Positions 45,412 through 53,062 of a stretch of DNA of 64,000 nucleotides are shown here, piece after piece. Position 1 is the first letter of the stretch, and each line of letters starts with the position of its first letter. Source of the stretch: Streptomyces sp. NBC_01241 (GTDB taxonomy: Bacteria > Actinomycetota > Actinomycetes > Streptomycetales > Streptomycetaceae). A model generated the notes under the pieces. That model was given only the letters and a program-made list of their open reading frames with translations. It did not search any database and was not told where the DNA came from. The position numbers were made by a program, and so were the translations under genes. The stretch is from positions 3,258,501-3,322,500 of the forward strand of contig NZ_CP108494.1 in the NCBI RefSeq assembly GCF_041435435.1, given 5' to 3'.

Positions 45412-45762
45412 TGTGTGACTCCCATGCAGCTGAGCTGGGGTCGACCCGTGCGCTGGTTCTCGGTCGACAGCAGATGGGTTCATCCGCCGGGACAACTAAA
45501 CATGGTCGCCATGTTCTCGACAAGACCACCATCGCGGATACACGATCTACCATGGATCCGCACATTTGTGATGATGCATCAGCTTCGGCCCGGCAGTCCT
45601 GGCTCGGACACCAGGGAGCAAGTAACCCGCCGGAACGTTCTGGAGTTCACCGACGGCGGCGGACGGCCGGATCGTGCTCGGCGATGTGTCGGGCGACAGC
45701 GCCGCGTCATCCCATCCGCAACCGCTGCACCCAGCCACAGCAAGGTGCAGCAGTTGAGACGA
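45412..45762. other. Intergenic region holding one arm of an inverted repeat
   Basis: About 350 bases upstream of the Kelch protein gene with no supported coding frame. It is locally A+T-richer around 45490-45590 and holds the left arm of the 32-bp inverted repeat (45602-45633). Confidence 0.5.
45602..45633 (+). repeat. 32-bp inverted repeat, left arm
   Basis: The sequence starting GCTCGGACACCAGGGAGCAA matches the reverse complement of 46594-46625 at 30 of 32 positions. The two arms enclose about 960 bases that contain only the split S74 gene pair. Confidence 0.8.
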
Positions 45763-46206
45763 TCAGACCCGCGGGGTCTCCGCACCAGGTGCGTGTGCTG
45801 CCGGTTCGACCCTCTGCGCCCGGAGTTCCCTGACCTCGGCCTGAAGATCGGTGAGTTGCCGGTGAAGTGCCTGAATCGCCACGATGGCGACGCCGTTGGC
45901 ATCGGTGCAGCAGATCGTCTTGTCGTCGGCTCCCAGGCCGAGGTGGGCCCGCCAGTCCTGTGCCATCGGCCCCAGGTGGCGCACTTCGTCGTCCTCCCAC
46001 CGGTACCGCCATGTGCTTACCGGCAGACGGACCACTCGGGCAAGGACGTCGAACCCGTTCACGCCGTCACCCGCCTCGGCGACTGTTTCCCCGGAGGCTG
46101 TGGACGTCATTCCGGCGGGGCTGGGTGTGTCGGGGTGCAGGCGCGCCCGGTAGGCCCGAATGCCGGCGGTCCGGGCGCGGTGGAGGCGTTCGGTCAGCGA
46201 TCCCAT
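45763..46206 (-). CDS. Peptidase_S74-type chaperone domain, C-terminal part of a split protein
   Basis: A 147-residue frame from ATG 46206. Residues 50-130 resemble the Peptidase_S74 intramolecular chaperone of phage tail spikes and bacterial surface proteins: VVRLPVSTWRYRWEDDEVRH, then LGPMAQDWRAHLGLG, DDKTICCTDANGVAIVAIQA, followed by a coiled-coil-like end (LHRQLTDLQAEVRELRAQ). The expected opening SDRAVKTNVSPV is encoded just upstream in another frame that overlaps by 13 bases. It is therefore probably the second half of a frameshifted gene, although its own ATG could allow separate translation. Confidence 0.6.
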   Translation of the reverse strand: MGSLTERLHRARTAGIRAYRARLHPDTPSPAGMTSTASGETVAEAGDGVNGFDVLARVVRLPVSTWRYRWEDDEVRHLGPMAQDWRAHLGLGADDKTICCTDANGVAIVAIQALHRQLTDLQAEVRELRAQRVEPAAHAPGAETPRV

Positions 46207-46442
46207 CGCACCGGGCTCACATTGGTCTTTACGGCCCGGTCGGAGAACAGCAGACTGCCCAGCGGAACCCACTGAACCGAGGCCCCGGGGTCGTTGTCGG
46301 CCGGGGCGGTGCTGTGCTCCACCGCCCGCACCTGCGCGGGCTCCGCGGCCTCGGCACCCGAGGCTGCGCCCAGGCACACCGACACGGCGGCGATCGCAGC
46401 GGAGGACACTGCGGCAAGTCGGGTAGCTGCGGTAAGAGACAT
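46194..46442 (-). CDS. Secreted N-terminal part of the split S74 protein
   Basis: An 82-residue frame from ATG 46442 (GGAG ten bases upstream) gives a signal peptide (LAAVSSAAIAAVSVCLGAAS, cleavage near EAAEPA). A short mature part ends LLFSDRAVKTNVSPVRWDR, then stops. SDRAVKTNVSPV is the normal first strand of a Peptidase_S74 domain, whose remainder continues in the -1/+2 frame from 46206. It is probably a frameshift pseudogene; the alternative is programmed frameshifting. Confidence 0.6.
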   Translation of the reverse strand: MSLTAATRLAAVSSAAIAAVSVCLGAASGAEAAEPAQVRAVEHSTAPADNDPGASVQWVPLGSLLFSDRAVKTNVSPVRWDR

Positions 46443-46593
46443 GAAGCACGCTCCGGGGTAGTCAGAGATCAGATCAACCAAGCAACGACACCGCCCCCCT
46501 TCGGTCACGAGCAGCACGACCAGACATTGACCAGACCCAGCCGACGAAGCACCCAGCGCCAGGAAACGGCAGCGACCAAGCCCTCGGAACCTA

Positions 46594-46625
46594 CCGACGG
46601 GTTACTTGCCCCCTGGTGTCCGAGC
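46594..46625 (-). repeat. 32-bp inverted repeat, right arm
   Basis: Reverse complement of the left arm at 45602-45633 with two mismatches. It lies 150 bases upstream of the S74 start codon. Confidence 0.8.
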
Positions 46626-46737
46626 GGGGACTACCGGACTGTTGACCGGGGGCCTGGCTGGGGAGTTGCAAGGTTCTTCTGACAGCAGCGCGCCCCGCCC
46701 CGGCATCAACCAGGCGCGGGGCGCAAGTACGTGTGGA

Positions 46738-46947
46738 TCAGTGACGGGCGGCGTGCGAGACGAAACCCGCCCACGCGCCCGCACCGAAGGCGAGCCGGGG
46801 CCCCGGCAGGTTCTTTGAGTCGCGGACGTGCACCGCGCCTGGGGTGGTCGCGACCTCGACGCATTCATTGCTGTTGCTGCTGTCGCTGTAGCTGCTCTTG
46901 AACCACTCCAGCCGGGAAGCGTCTCCGGCAGAGGTCTCGCTGATCAT
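46738..46947 (-). CDS. DUF397 small protein, copy 2
   Basis: A 69-residue DUF397 protein: SRLEWFKSSYSDSSNSNECV, then GAVHVRDSKNLPG and a divergent end (FGAGAWAGFVSHAARH). It is about 60 percent identical to copy 1 and most similar in the first 50 residues. ATG 46947 overlaps the stop of the upstream XRE gene by four bases, so the pair is coupled. It probably works with the adjacent XRE regulator. Confidence 0.87.
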   Translation of the reverse strand: MISETSAGDASRLEWFKSSYSDSSNSNECVEVATTPGAVHVRDSKNLPGPRLAFGAGAWAGFVSHAARH

Positions 46948-47822
46948 GTCTCTCCCAGCACTTGCTCGATGAAGGCCAGCGACTCCCGAGGCGTGAGAGC
47001 CTGAGCCCGGATGATCCCACACCGCAGCTCAACGATCCGGAGATACTTCGGGTCAGAGACCGGGCGACTGCCGAAGTCTCCCTCGGAGCACCCCACCGCC
47101 GAGCCGTCCCTGAACTTCAGCACCTGCATCTCGCCGCCCATTCCGGCGTGATCGTCGCGGCCGGTCGGCATCACCTGGATCTCGACGTTCCGCAACTGCC
47201 CCACTTCCAAAAGGCGTTCAAGCTGTCGGCGCAACACCATTCTGCCCCCAAGGTGGCGCCGCAGTGTCACCTCTTCCTGGACGAAGCTGAGCTCCGGGCC
47301 AGGCGAGCGGTCAAAGATGGACTGCCGGGCTACACGAGCAGCCACCAGCCTCTCCACCTCATCCTGCGAGAACGCGGGCCGCCGCATCCCGAACAGCGCC
47401 CGCGCATACTCCTCCGTCTGCAACAGACCGTGAAGGTTGTGGCTCCCGTACGCCGAGAGTTCGACCGCCTGCGCCTCCAGCTTCGCAAGCTCCCGGATCT
47501 TCTTCGGGTACCGGACCTCCGCCACATCCCGCTTCATCGCCGCGAGCTTCCCGCCCGCCCGCAGCACCTCGTCCGCCCTGTCCAGGAACTCCGGACGAGG
47601 GATGCGCCGCCCGCCCTCCACCTTGTAGACCAGGTCCTCCCCGCACCCGATCGCGGTCCCGAACTCGCCGGCCCGCAGCCCCGCCGACTCCCGCCACGCC
47701 TTGATCTGGCGGCCCACCGCAGCGACCACCGCCACCCCCGACTCGTCGTCAGGATCGACGTCCCAGCCGGGCTCGTCCGCTCCGTAGTCCCCGCGCCCCG
47801 TACCAGCCTCATCCACGCTCAT
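46944..47822 (-). CDS. XRE-family transcriptional regulator (WhiJ-like), copy 2
   Basis: A 292-residue regulator. The HTH lies near residues 40-95 (VGRQIKAWRESAGLRAGEFG, CGEDLVYKVEGGRRIP), followed by a large C-terminal domain of the DUF5753 type (LLQTEEYARALFGMRRPAFS, ELSFVQEEVTLRR, VEIQVMPTGRDDHAGMGGEM, ALTPRESLAFIEQ). These proteins are the WhiJ-like regulators of Streptomyces and act with a DUF397 partner. ATG 47822 (MSVDEAG) has GGAAG ten bases upstream. It is likely autoregulated through the GGACA repeats upstream, together with the divergent ATPase gene. Confidence 0.9.
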   Translation of the reverse strand: MSVDEAGTGRGDYGADEPGWDVDPDDESGVAVVAAVGRQIKAWRESAGLRAGEFGTAIGCGEDLVYKVEGGRRIPRPEFLDRADEVLRAGGKLAAMKRDVAEVRYPKKIRELAKLEAQAVELSAYGSHNLHGLLQTEEYARALFGMRRPAFSQDEVERLVAARVARQSIFDRSPGPELSFVQEEVTLRRHLGGRMVLRRQLERLLEVGQLRNVEIQVMPTGRDDHAGMGGEMQVLKFRDGSAVGCSEGDFGSRPVSDPKYLRIVELRCGIIRAQALTPRESLAFIEQVLGET

Positions 47823-47888
47823 CCGTGCCCCACTTCCGATGTGCATGCCGTTCTTGCTCAACCCTGCTCGTCCCCAGCACGTCACCCC

Positions 47889-47923
47889 GGACAGCCGGGA
47901 CAGCACTGGACAAGCGCGGGACA
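47889..47923. promoter_or_regulatory. Four phased GGACA repeats upstream of XRE copy 2
   Basis: GGACA at 47889, 47898, 47908 and 47919 repeats the 9-10-11 spacing of the copy 1 site, again followed by GTAC-centred sites before the ATPase start. Confidence 0.55.
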
Positions 47924-47985
47924 ATCACCGTACGTAAGCGGCTCGTCGCTATTCACGGTACGCAGACGCGGCCACGCTGAGTGAC

Positions 47986-48423
47986 GTGACTCAAGAAATC
48001 ACCCGAACCGAACACTCCGCTCCCACCCGGCAGTTCACGGTGCTGCTCTCCCCCACCCGCCGGGGCGCGCGACTTGCCCGCCTGCTCGCCACGGCTCATC
48101 TCGGGGATTGGGGGCTCCCCTCGGAGTCAGCCGCGCACATCGTCGCCGAGTTGGCCACGAACGCCACCGTCCATGGCCGCGTAAGGGGCCGGGACTTCCA
48201 ACTGAGCCTCATCGTCCACCGCGACGCACTCCTGCGGATCGAGGTGACCGATACCCGGGGCGAGCAACTACCTCCCACGCCCGGCACCACGTCCGCCCCC
48301 GCCGACGACGCGGAATCAGGGCGCGGCCTCCTCATCGTCGAGGCCCTCGCCGACCGCTGGGGCATCGACCTCGGGCCCGTCCCGCGCAAGACGATCTGGG
48401 CCGAACTCGGCCTCGCACCGTGA
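47986..48423 (+). CDS. ATP-binding (RsbW-like anti-sigma) protein, copy 2
   Basis: A 145-residue GHKL ATPase nearly identical to the copy 1 product. The N-box is HIVAELATNATVHGR, the G1 region is IEVTDTRG and the G2 region is DDAESGRGLLIVEAL. Compared with copy 1 it has one extra residue (TTSAPADD against TTSSADD). GTG 47986 is used. All nucleotide-binding motifs are intact, so it should be functional. Its target sigma factor or anti-anti-sigma partner is not encoded here. Confidence 0.88.
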   Translation: MTQEITRTEHSAPTRQFTVLLSPTRRGARLARLLATAHLGDWGLPSESAAHIVAELATNATVHGRVRGRDFQLSLIVHRDALLRIEVTDTRGEQLPPTPGTTSAPADDAESGRGLLIVEALADRWGIDLGPVPRKTIWAELGLAP

Positions 48424-48704
48424 CCACCTTCACCGGGTCGCGGACACCCACGACCCGGTGCACCACGTCGCCGCGCCCCACGACACATAAAGCTTTGAAG
48501 AACCTGAGGAAATCACCCTCCCCACCCAAACCCGACCCCATCCCGGCCCCGTCACTCGCCCGGGTGACATATGGCAACTGGGCTGGATTTCATACGGGTT
48601 GGCTGGCATATGCTCGCCGCGACAACTACAGACATGCGACGGCCCCCGACGAGATTGCAGTCTCGACCGAGGGCCTGACCACCGAGGAAGTTCGGAGCTT
48701 CCCG

Positions 48705-49732
48705 ATGGATACCCAGCAGATTACCGCGCCCCGTGCGCCCCGTCCCCCGTACCTGGGGACGCCACACCGTCATCCGGTGTCATCCACATCAACTTCCGGC
48801 ACGCCGCAGGCTTCACCGTCATCGGCAACCACCTCGCCCAGCACCGCGGCCTCTCCCTCGTCGCGATCGGGCTCGCCGTGCACATCCAGTCGCTCCCCGC
48901 CGGAGCCAAGATCGGCATCAAACACCTCGCCGAACGCTTCCCGGAGAGCGAGACCCGCATCGCCGCCGCCCTGCGCGAACTCGAAGCCACCGGCTACCTC
49001 CACCGCAGCCGCGTACGCCTCCCCGACGGCCGCATCGTCACCCGCACCATCTCCTACAACCAGCCCGGCGCCGACCCAGCCACCGTCACCACACCTCAGC
49101 CACGAACCAGGCCCCGCAAACCGGAAGCCCCGCTGCCCCCACCACCGCCACGCGAGCCCGCTCCCGAACCGGAGCCCACCCGGGAGCCACAACCACCCGC
49201 ACCGCAACCGGTAGCCGCACCACGGCCCATGCCCGCACCGCACCCGGCGCCCGCACCCGTCCTCGTACCAGCCCCCACCACACGCAAGGCACCACCCCCA
49301 CCGCTCCCCCAACCGCAGTCACCCACCCCGGAACTCCACCGCTCCGCAGCCGCACTCCTCGCCGACCTGCGCCGCCACACACCCCAACTCACCCTCTCCG
49401 AGACCGACATCCACACCCTCACCCCCGGCGTCGCCACCTGGCTCGAACGCGACGCCCACCCCGACACCATCCGCCACACCCTCACCACCGACCTCCCAGT
49501 CCCCCTCAAACACCCGGCCAAGCTCCTCCGCCACCGGATCACAACACTCCTGCCACCCCCGCTGCCCGAAGCCCAGGACCTCACACCCGCACGCCCCGGC
49601 GTCATCGTCATCCCCCTCCAGAACTGCGACCGCTGCGACCGCGCCTTCCGCTCCCGCCACCCCGGCCACTGCCGCGACTGCCGGACAGAGGATGTGTCGC
49701 GGGGCAGCGCCGGCCTGGGGTACGCCGCATGA
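48705..49732 (+). pseudogene. HTH/zinc-ribbon protein gene with 5' frameshift, copy 2
   Basis: The start ATG at 48705 (MDTQQITAP) and upstream purine-rich site are kept, but a C run at 48729-48732 has four Cs where copy 1 has five. This throws the frame off after nine codons. The original frame is otherwise open to 49732 and retains the HTH (KIGIKHLAERFPESETRIAA), Pro-rich linker and CDRCDRAF...CRDC zinc ribbon. It ends with a different tail (EDVSRGSAGLGYAA). A TTG at 48599 could restore an in-frame start, but with no clear ribosome-binding site. It is probably inactive or N-terminally altered. Confidence 0.7.
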
Positions 49733-49831
49733 CAGTCCCCGATAGCACGCGCTTCGGAGCTGTACCCGCCCGCGAAGCCACCTCCGCAAACTCCCCGAAC
49801 CGGAAGCCACGGGTCTGGACAGGGAATCAGC

Positions 49832-50047
49832 TCAGCCGAGAGACCAGCCCTGCGTGCGCAGCATTCCCCGCCAGCGTTCCTGAACCGGGCGGGCCCACTG
49901 CGTCTCCGCGCCGAGGGCATAGGCGACGAGGCCGTCGACAGGGTGCGCGTGAGGCTCGAAGCCGTAGCCCTGGACAGCGTGAGTGAGCTCCCTCAGCGCG
50001 GCAACCGCTGCCGGGCGGGAGAACGGGTCCCCACTGGAGATGATCAT
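49832..50047 (-). CDS. Hypothetical protein, 71 aa
   Basis: From ATG 50047 the frame reads MIISSGDPFSRPAAVAALRE, then LTHAVQGYGFEPHAHPVDGL and GMLRTQGWSLG. It is a small soluble protein with amphipathic helices and normal Streptomyces codon bias. I recognise no family. An in-frame upstream start at 50077 is possible. It converges on the 3' end of the second HTH gene and could be a gene fragment left by rearrangement. Confidence 0.4.
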   Translation of the reverse strand: MIISSGDPFSRPAAVAALRELTHAVQGYGFEPHAHPVDGLVAYALGAETQWARPVQERWRGMLRTQGWSLG

Positions 50048-50215
50048 GTCGTCCGAGTAGCAGCCCCACCGCCTCACCTCCCCACCGCGGGCCCCGAAGC
50101 GGGCAATTCATGGAGTCTTCGCCCGGATGTCGCCCTTACGGGCCATTCCTCCCCCGGTCCCGCGGCTAGCTTGCAGACGATCACCCCCCGACGATCGTCC
50201 TCCGCGGAGACACTC

Positions 50216-52132
50216 ATGTGCAGCCCCCTCCACCAGCCCGACGGACCACTCCTGCCCGACGCCGGGCGTCGTACGTTCCTGCGGGCCGCCGCGCTCACCG
50301 GTGCCGCCGCCGCGGCCACGGGGCTCGTGTCCGCCACCCCCGCCGCGGCTCTCCCCCAGCAGAACGCCGGTGCCGCCACGGCCGGTTGGCGACCCGATCC
50401 GGAGAGCCCCCGGTTCACGCTCGTCGTCATGCCCGACACCCAGTACCTCTTCGACGGGGCGAGCATCAACAAGGCCCCGGTCGAGGCGTCGTTGCGTTAC
50501 GTCCTCGATCACGGGCGCGACGAGAACATCGTCTTCCTGTCCCATCTGGGCGACCTCACCGAGAGCGGCCAGGCAGGCGAATTCGCGGCGATCGGCGAGG
50601 CGTTCGAGCTGCTCGACCGGCGGCGGGTCGGCTACAGCGTCGTCGCGGGCAACCACGACATCGAGTCGTCCACCGACGACCGGCGCGGCCGCACCCCATA
50701 CCTGGACACCTTCGGCCCGCAGCGGATGCGGCGCCTGCCGACGTTCGGCGGGGCGACCCCGGACGGCTACAACACGTACCACCTGTTCCGCGCCGCCGGC
50801 CGCGAGTGGCTGGTGCTGGCGCTCGACTGGCGGCCGTCGGCGGCCGGGCTCGCCTGGGCGAAGGACGTCATCGCCCAGCACCCGGACACGCCCGTCATCC
50901 TCACCACCCACGAGCTGGTGTACGCGAACGCGGACGGCGACGAGGCCGAACTCTCCGGCCACGGAAAGCATCTGTGGGACAAGCTGATAGCCGGGCACGA
51001 CCAGATCTTCCTCACCCTCAACGGCCACTACTGGCCCGCCGGGCGCACCACCCGTAAGAACACCGCGGGCAACGACGTCCATCTGCACATCACCAACTAC
51101 CAGAACCGCTACTACGGCGGCGGCGCCATGATCCGCCTCTACCGCTTCGACCTGGCCAGGAACACCATCGACGTGGAGACGATCTCCCCGTGGGTCCTCG
51201 GCCGCGCGGGCGAGAGGCTCAACGACCTGGAGCGCGGCGAGATCGAACTGACCGGTCCGCAGGACCGCTTCGCCGTCCCCATCGACTTCGAGAAGCGCTT
51301 CGCGGGCTTCGCGCCCGTGCCCGTGCGCGGCCCCCGCCCGGCGAAGCAGCTGCTGATACCGGGCACCGTCGCCTACTGGCGCTTCGACTCCCCTTCACAC
51401 CAGGACGGTTCTGCCGCCGACGCCGGCCTGCGCGTCCCCGACCTGTCCGGGTACCGCAACGACCTGGTGCGCGAAGCCGTCCCCGGCAGTGCACCCGACG
51501 CGCTGCGCTGGTCCACCGCCCACCACCCCGACCAGCCCGGTCACGGCAGCCTCTACTTCGACGGCTCGAAGCCGCCGCTGCGGGGCGCGTATCTGCGTAC
51601 GGAGAACAACGCACCGCTCAACACCAAGACGTTCAGGTCCGGTTACACCATCGAGGCCTTCCTCCGCCTCCCCGCCGACTGGGACGCCCGACGCAACGCC
51701 TGGGGCGCCGTGCTCAGCCGCGGCGGCACGCTCGGGGCGGCCGGCAAGACCTCCGGCGACCCGGAGGAGCCCGTCGCCACCCTCTCCGTATCGGACGGCC
51801 CCGGGCTCCAGTGGGCGGCGGCGCCGCTGAACCAGCCGGGGGTCGTCACCAACTGGAGCCATGAGCTGCTGCGTGAGCGATGGTGGCATGTGGCGATCGT
51901 CAACGACGAGAAGCACACGACGATGTACGTCGACGGCTGCACAGTCGCCCGCAACCCCGCCACCCGCACCACCGGTCTCGCCACCCTGGGCCTGCCCTGG
52001 CTGCTCGGCGCCTACGAGTACGGAGGCAGGCTCGACCAGTTGATGCACGGCTGGCTCGGCGACATCCGGATCGTCGAACGTCCCCTGCACGTGCGGGACT
52101 TCATGACGGCCCCGACTCCGCCGCCCCACTGA
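50216..52132 (+). CDS. Tat-secreted metallophosphoesterase with LamG-like domain
   Basis: A 638-residue exported protein. RRTFLRAAALTGAAAAA near residue 20 is a twin-arginine signal. The calcineurin-like phosphoesterase domain (residues 60-300) shows the metal-binding series VVMPDTQYL, LSHLGDLTES, GNHDIES, TTHEL and LNGHYW. Residues 400-635 form a concanavalin A/LamG-type beta sandwich (TIEAFLRLPADWD, WWHVAIVNDEKHTTMYVDG, LPWLLGAYEYGGRLDQLMHG) that may bind sugar or cell wall. ATG 50216 has GGAGA six bases upstream. Substrates could be phosphodiesters or nucleotides outside the cell. A strong hairpin follows. Confidence 0.9.
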   Translation: MCSPLHQPDGPLLPDAGRRTFLRAAALTGAAAAATGLVSATPAAALPQQNAGAATAGWRPDPESPRFTLVVMPDTQYLFDGASINKAPVEASLRYVLDHGRDENIVFLSHLGDLTESGQAGEFAAIGEAFELLDRRRVGYSVVAGNHDIESSTDDRRGRTPYLDTFGPQRMRRLPTFGGATPDGYNTYHLFRAAGREWLVLALDWRPSAAGLAWAKDVIAQHPDTPVILTTHELVYANADGDEAELSGHGKHLWDKLIAGHDQIFLTLNGHYWPAGRTTRKNTAGNDVHLHITNYQNRYYGGGAMIRLYRFDLARNTIDVETISPWVLGRAGERLNDLERGEIELTGPQDRFAVPIDFEKRFAGFAPVPVRGPRPAKQLLIPGTVAYWRFDSPSHQDGSAADAGLRVPDLSGYRNDLVREAVPGSAPDALRWSTAHHPDQPGHGSLYFDGSKPPLRGAYLRTENNAPLNTKTFRSGYTIEAFLRLPADWDARRNAWGAVLSRGGTLGAAGKTSGDPEEPVATLSVSDGPGLQWAAAPLNQPGVVTNWSHELLRERWWHVAIVNDEKHTTMYVDGCTVARNPATRTTGLATLGLPWLLGAYEYGGRLDQLMHGWLGDIRIVERPLHVRDFMTAPTPPPH

Positions 52133-52177
52133 CCGGGCGGTCAGTTGATGACAACCTGACCAGCGGTCATTATGTAC

Positions 52178-52217
52178 GTGTAGCCCTTCACGCATCCCCC
52201 GTCGTGAAGGGCTACAC
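52178..52217. terminator. Terminator hairpin after the metallophosphoesterase
   Basis: A 15-bp perfect stem (GTGTAGCCCTTCACG at 52178-52192 with 52203-52217) and 10-base loop, 46 bases after the stop. Confidence 0.75.
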
Positions 52218-52278
52218 CCCTATTGCAGTGCATGCCCCTTTTGCCCGCGCCGACGGAGACCCGGCGGCCACTGATCGC

Positions 52279-52644
52279 TCAGCTCGTCAAAGTGCCCTGG
52301 TGAAAGTACATGCGCCAGCCCACTTCCGTCAGACGCCACACGGAGCTCCGCCATGCTCGGCGCCCACTGTGGTCGGCGAAGTACGTCAGATGAACGATGC
52401 CGGGAGCGAGTACGGCCCCCGACATCTCGGTGACCTTGACCGGAGCTTCGGGGACCACCGAACCGTCACTCGTCACCGCGAGGATCGACGTCGCGTCCCA
52501 GCGCCGCCCCGACGCTCCGATCTCGAGGAACTCTGGGTCCAGGAGCTCCGAGACCAGGGCCGGCGAAGCACGCACGTCAGGGTCGAGAAGCCGCATCTCT
52601 GCCTCAATGGCCGCTTGAACGGCCCGCTCATTCTCGTCTGCCAT
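52279..52644 (-). CDS. DUF4440/NTF2-like small protein
   Basis: A 121-residue protein of the nuclear transport factor 2-like (DUF4440) type. It opens with the helix ERAVQAAIEAEMRLL, then SELLDPEFLEIGASGRRWDA, a central strand (HLTYFADHSGRRAWRSSVWR) and the terminal WRMYFHQGTLTS. Such alpha+beta cone proteins bind small molecules or serve as accessory domains; no catalytic residue is assigned. It lies just inside the right edge of the island, transcribed leftward. Confidence 0.8.
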   Translation of the reverse strand: MADENERAVQAAIEAEMRLLDPDVRASPALVSELLDPEFLEIGASGRRWDATSILAVTSDGSVVPEAPVKVTEMSGAVLAPGIVHLTYFADHSGRRAWRSSVWRLTEVGWRMYFHQGTLTS

Positions 52645-52723
52645 GCACGAACCCTACGGACGTTCCTCGTCACGTCACAGCGAATAGTTCATGCAACGCA
52701 AGCAGCGACACCGGCGATGACGT

Positions 52724-52990
52724 CGTCCCAGGGCACGGGTCAAAGACGGGTGGAGGGGAACGAAGCCACCCTCGGCCGCCCGCAGCAGCCTGCACGCCAA
52801 GGTGATAGCCGCCGATCGGCACATCGCATTGCTGGGCAGCGCCAACCTCACCGGCCGCGCCCTCACCGACAACATGGAGATCGGCGTCATCCTGCGCGAC
52901 ACGAGGGCAGTCGGCCGGCTGGTCGACCACCTGCACTGGCTCACGGGCCCGGAAGCCCGCTGTCTGCGGCCCGGCCGACCCGTCTCGCGC
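52724..52990 (+). pseudogene. 3' fragment of a phospholipase D-like gene resembling DISARM drmC
   Basis: The frame reads SSLHAKVIAADRHIALLGSA, then NLTGRALTDNMEIGVILRDT and RLVDHLHWLTGPEARCLRP. HAK...D...GSAN is the second HKD motif of the phospholipase D superfamily. The following helix (NMEIGVILRD...VDHLHWL) resembles the C-terminus of DrmC, the PLD protein of DISARM. A stop lies in frame upstream near 52719, the N-terminal HKD half is absent, and no proper stop follows CLRP, so this is a gene relic. Its Streptomyces-like codon usage suggests that the loss was recent. Confidence 0.55.
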
Positions 52991-53009
52991 GGTTTCCTGC
53001 TGCATACAC

Positions 53010-53046
53010 GCGTCCGGCCCCCGATGTGCCATCGGGGGCCGGACGC
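53010..53046. terminator. Terminator hairpin after fadE
   Basis: A 17-bp perfect stem (53010-53026 with 53030-53046, GCGTCCGGCCCCCGATG) and 3-base loop, just beyond the minus-strand acyl-CoA dehydrogenase stop at 53063. Confidence 0.8.
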
Positions 53047-53062
53047 CAAGGCAATAACCGTC

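Larger units (their letters stand above)
46738..49689. repeat. Duplicated WhiJ/AbaA-type module, copy 2
   Basis: Counterpart of 37651-40618, with the same gene order and orientation. In this copy the XRE and ATPase genes are intact, but the HTH/zinc-ribbon gene has a frameshift near its start. Confidence 0.85.
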
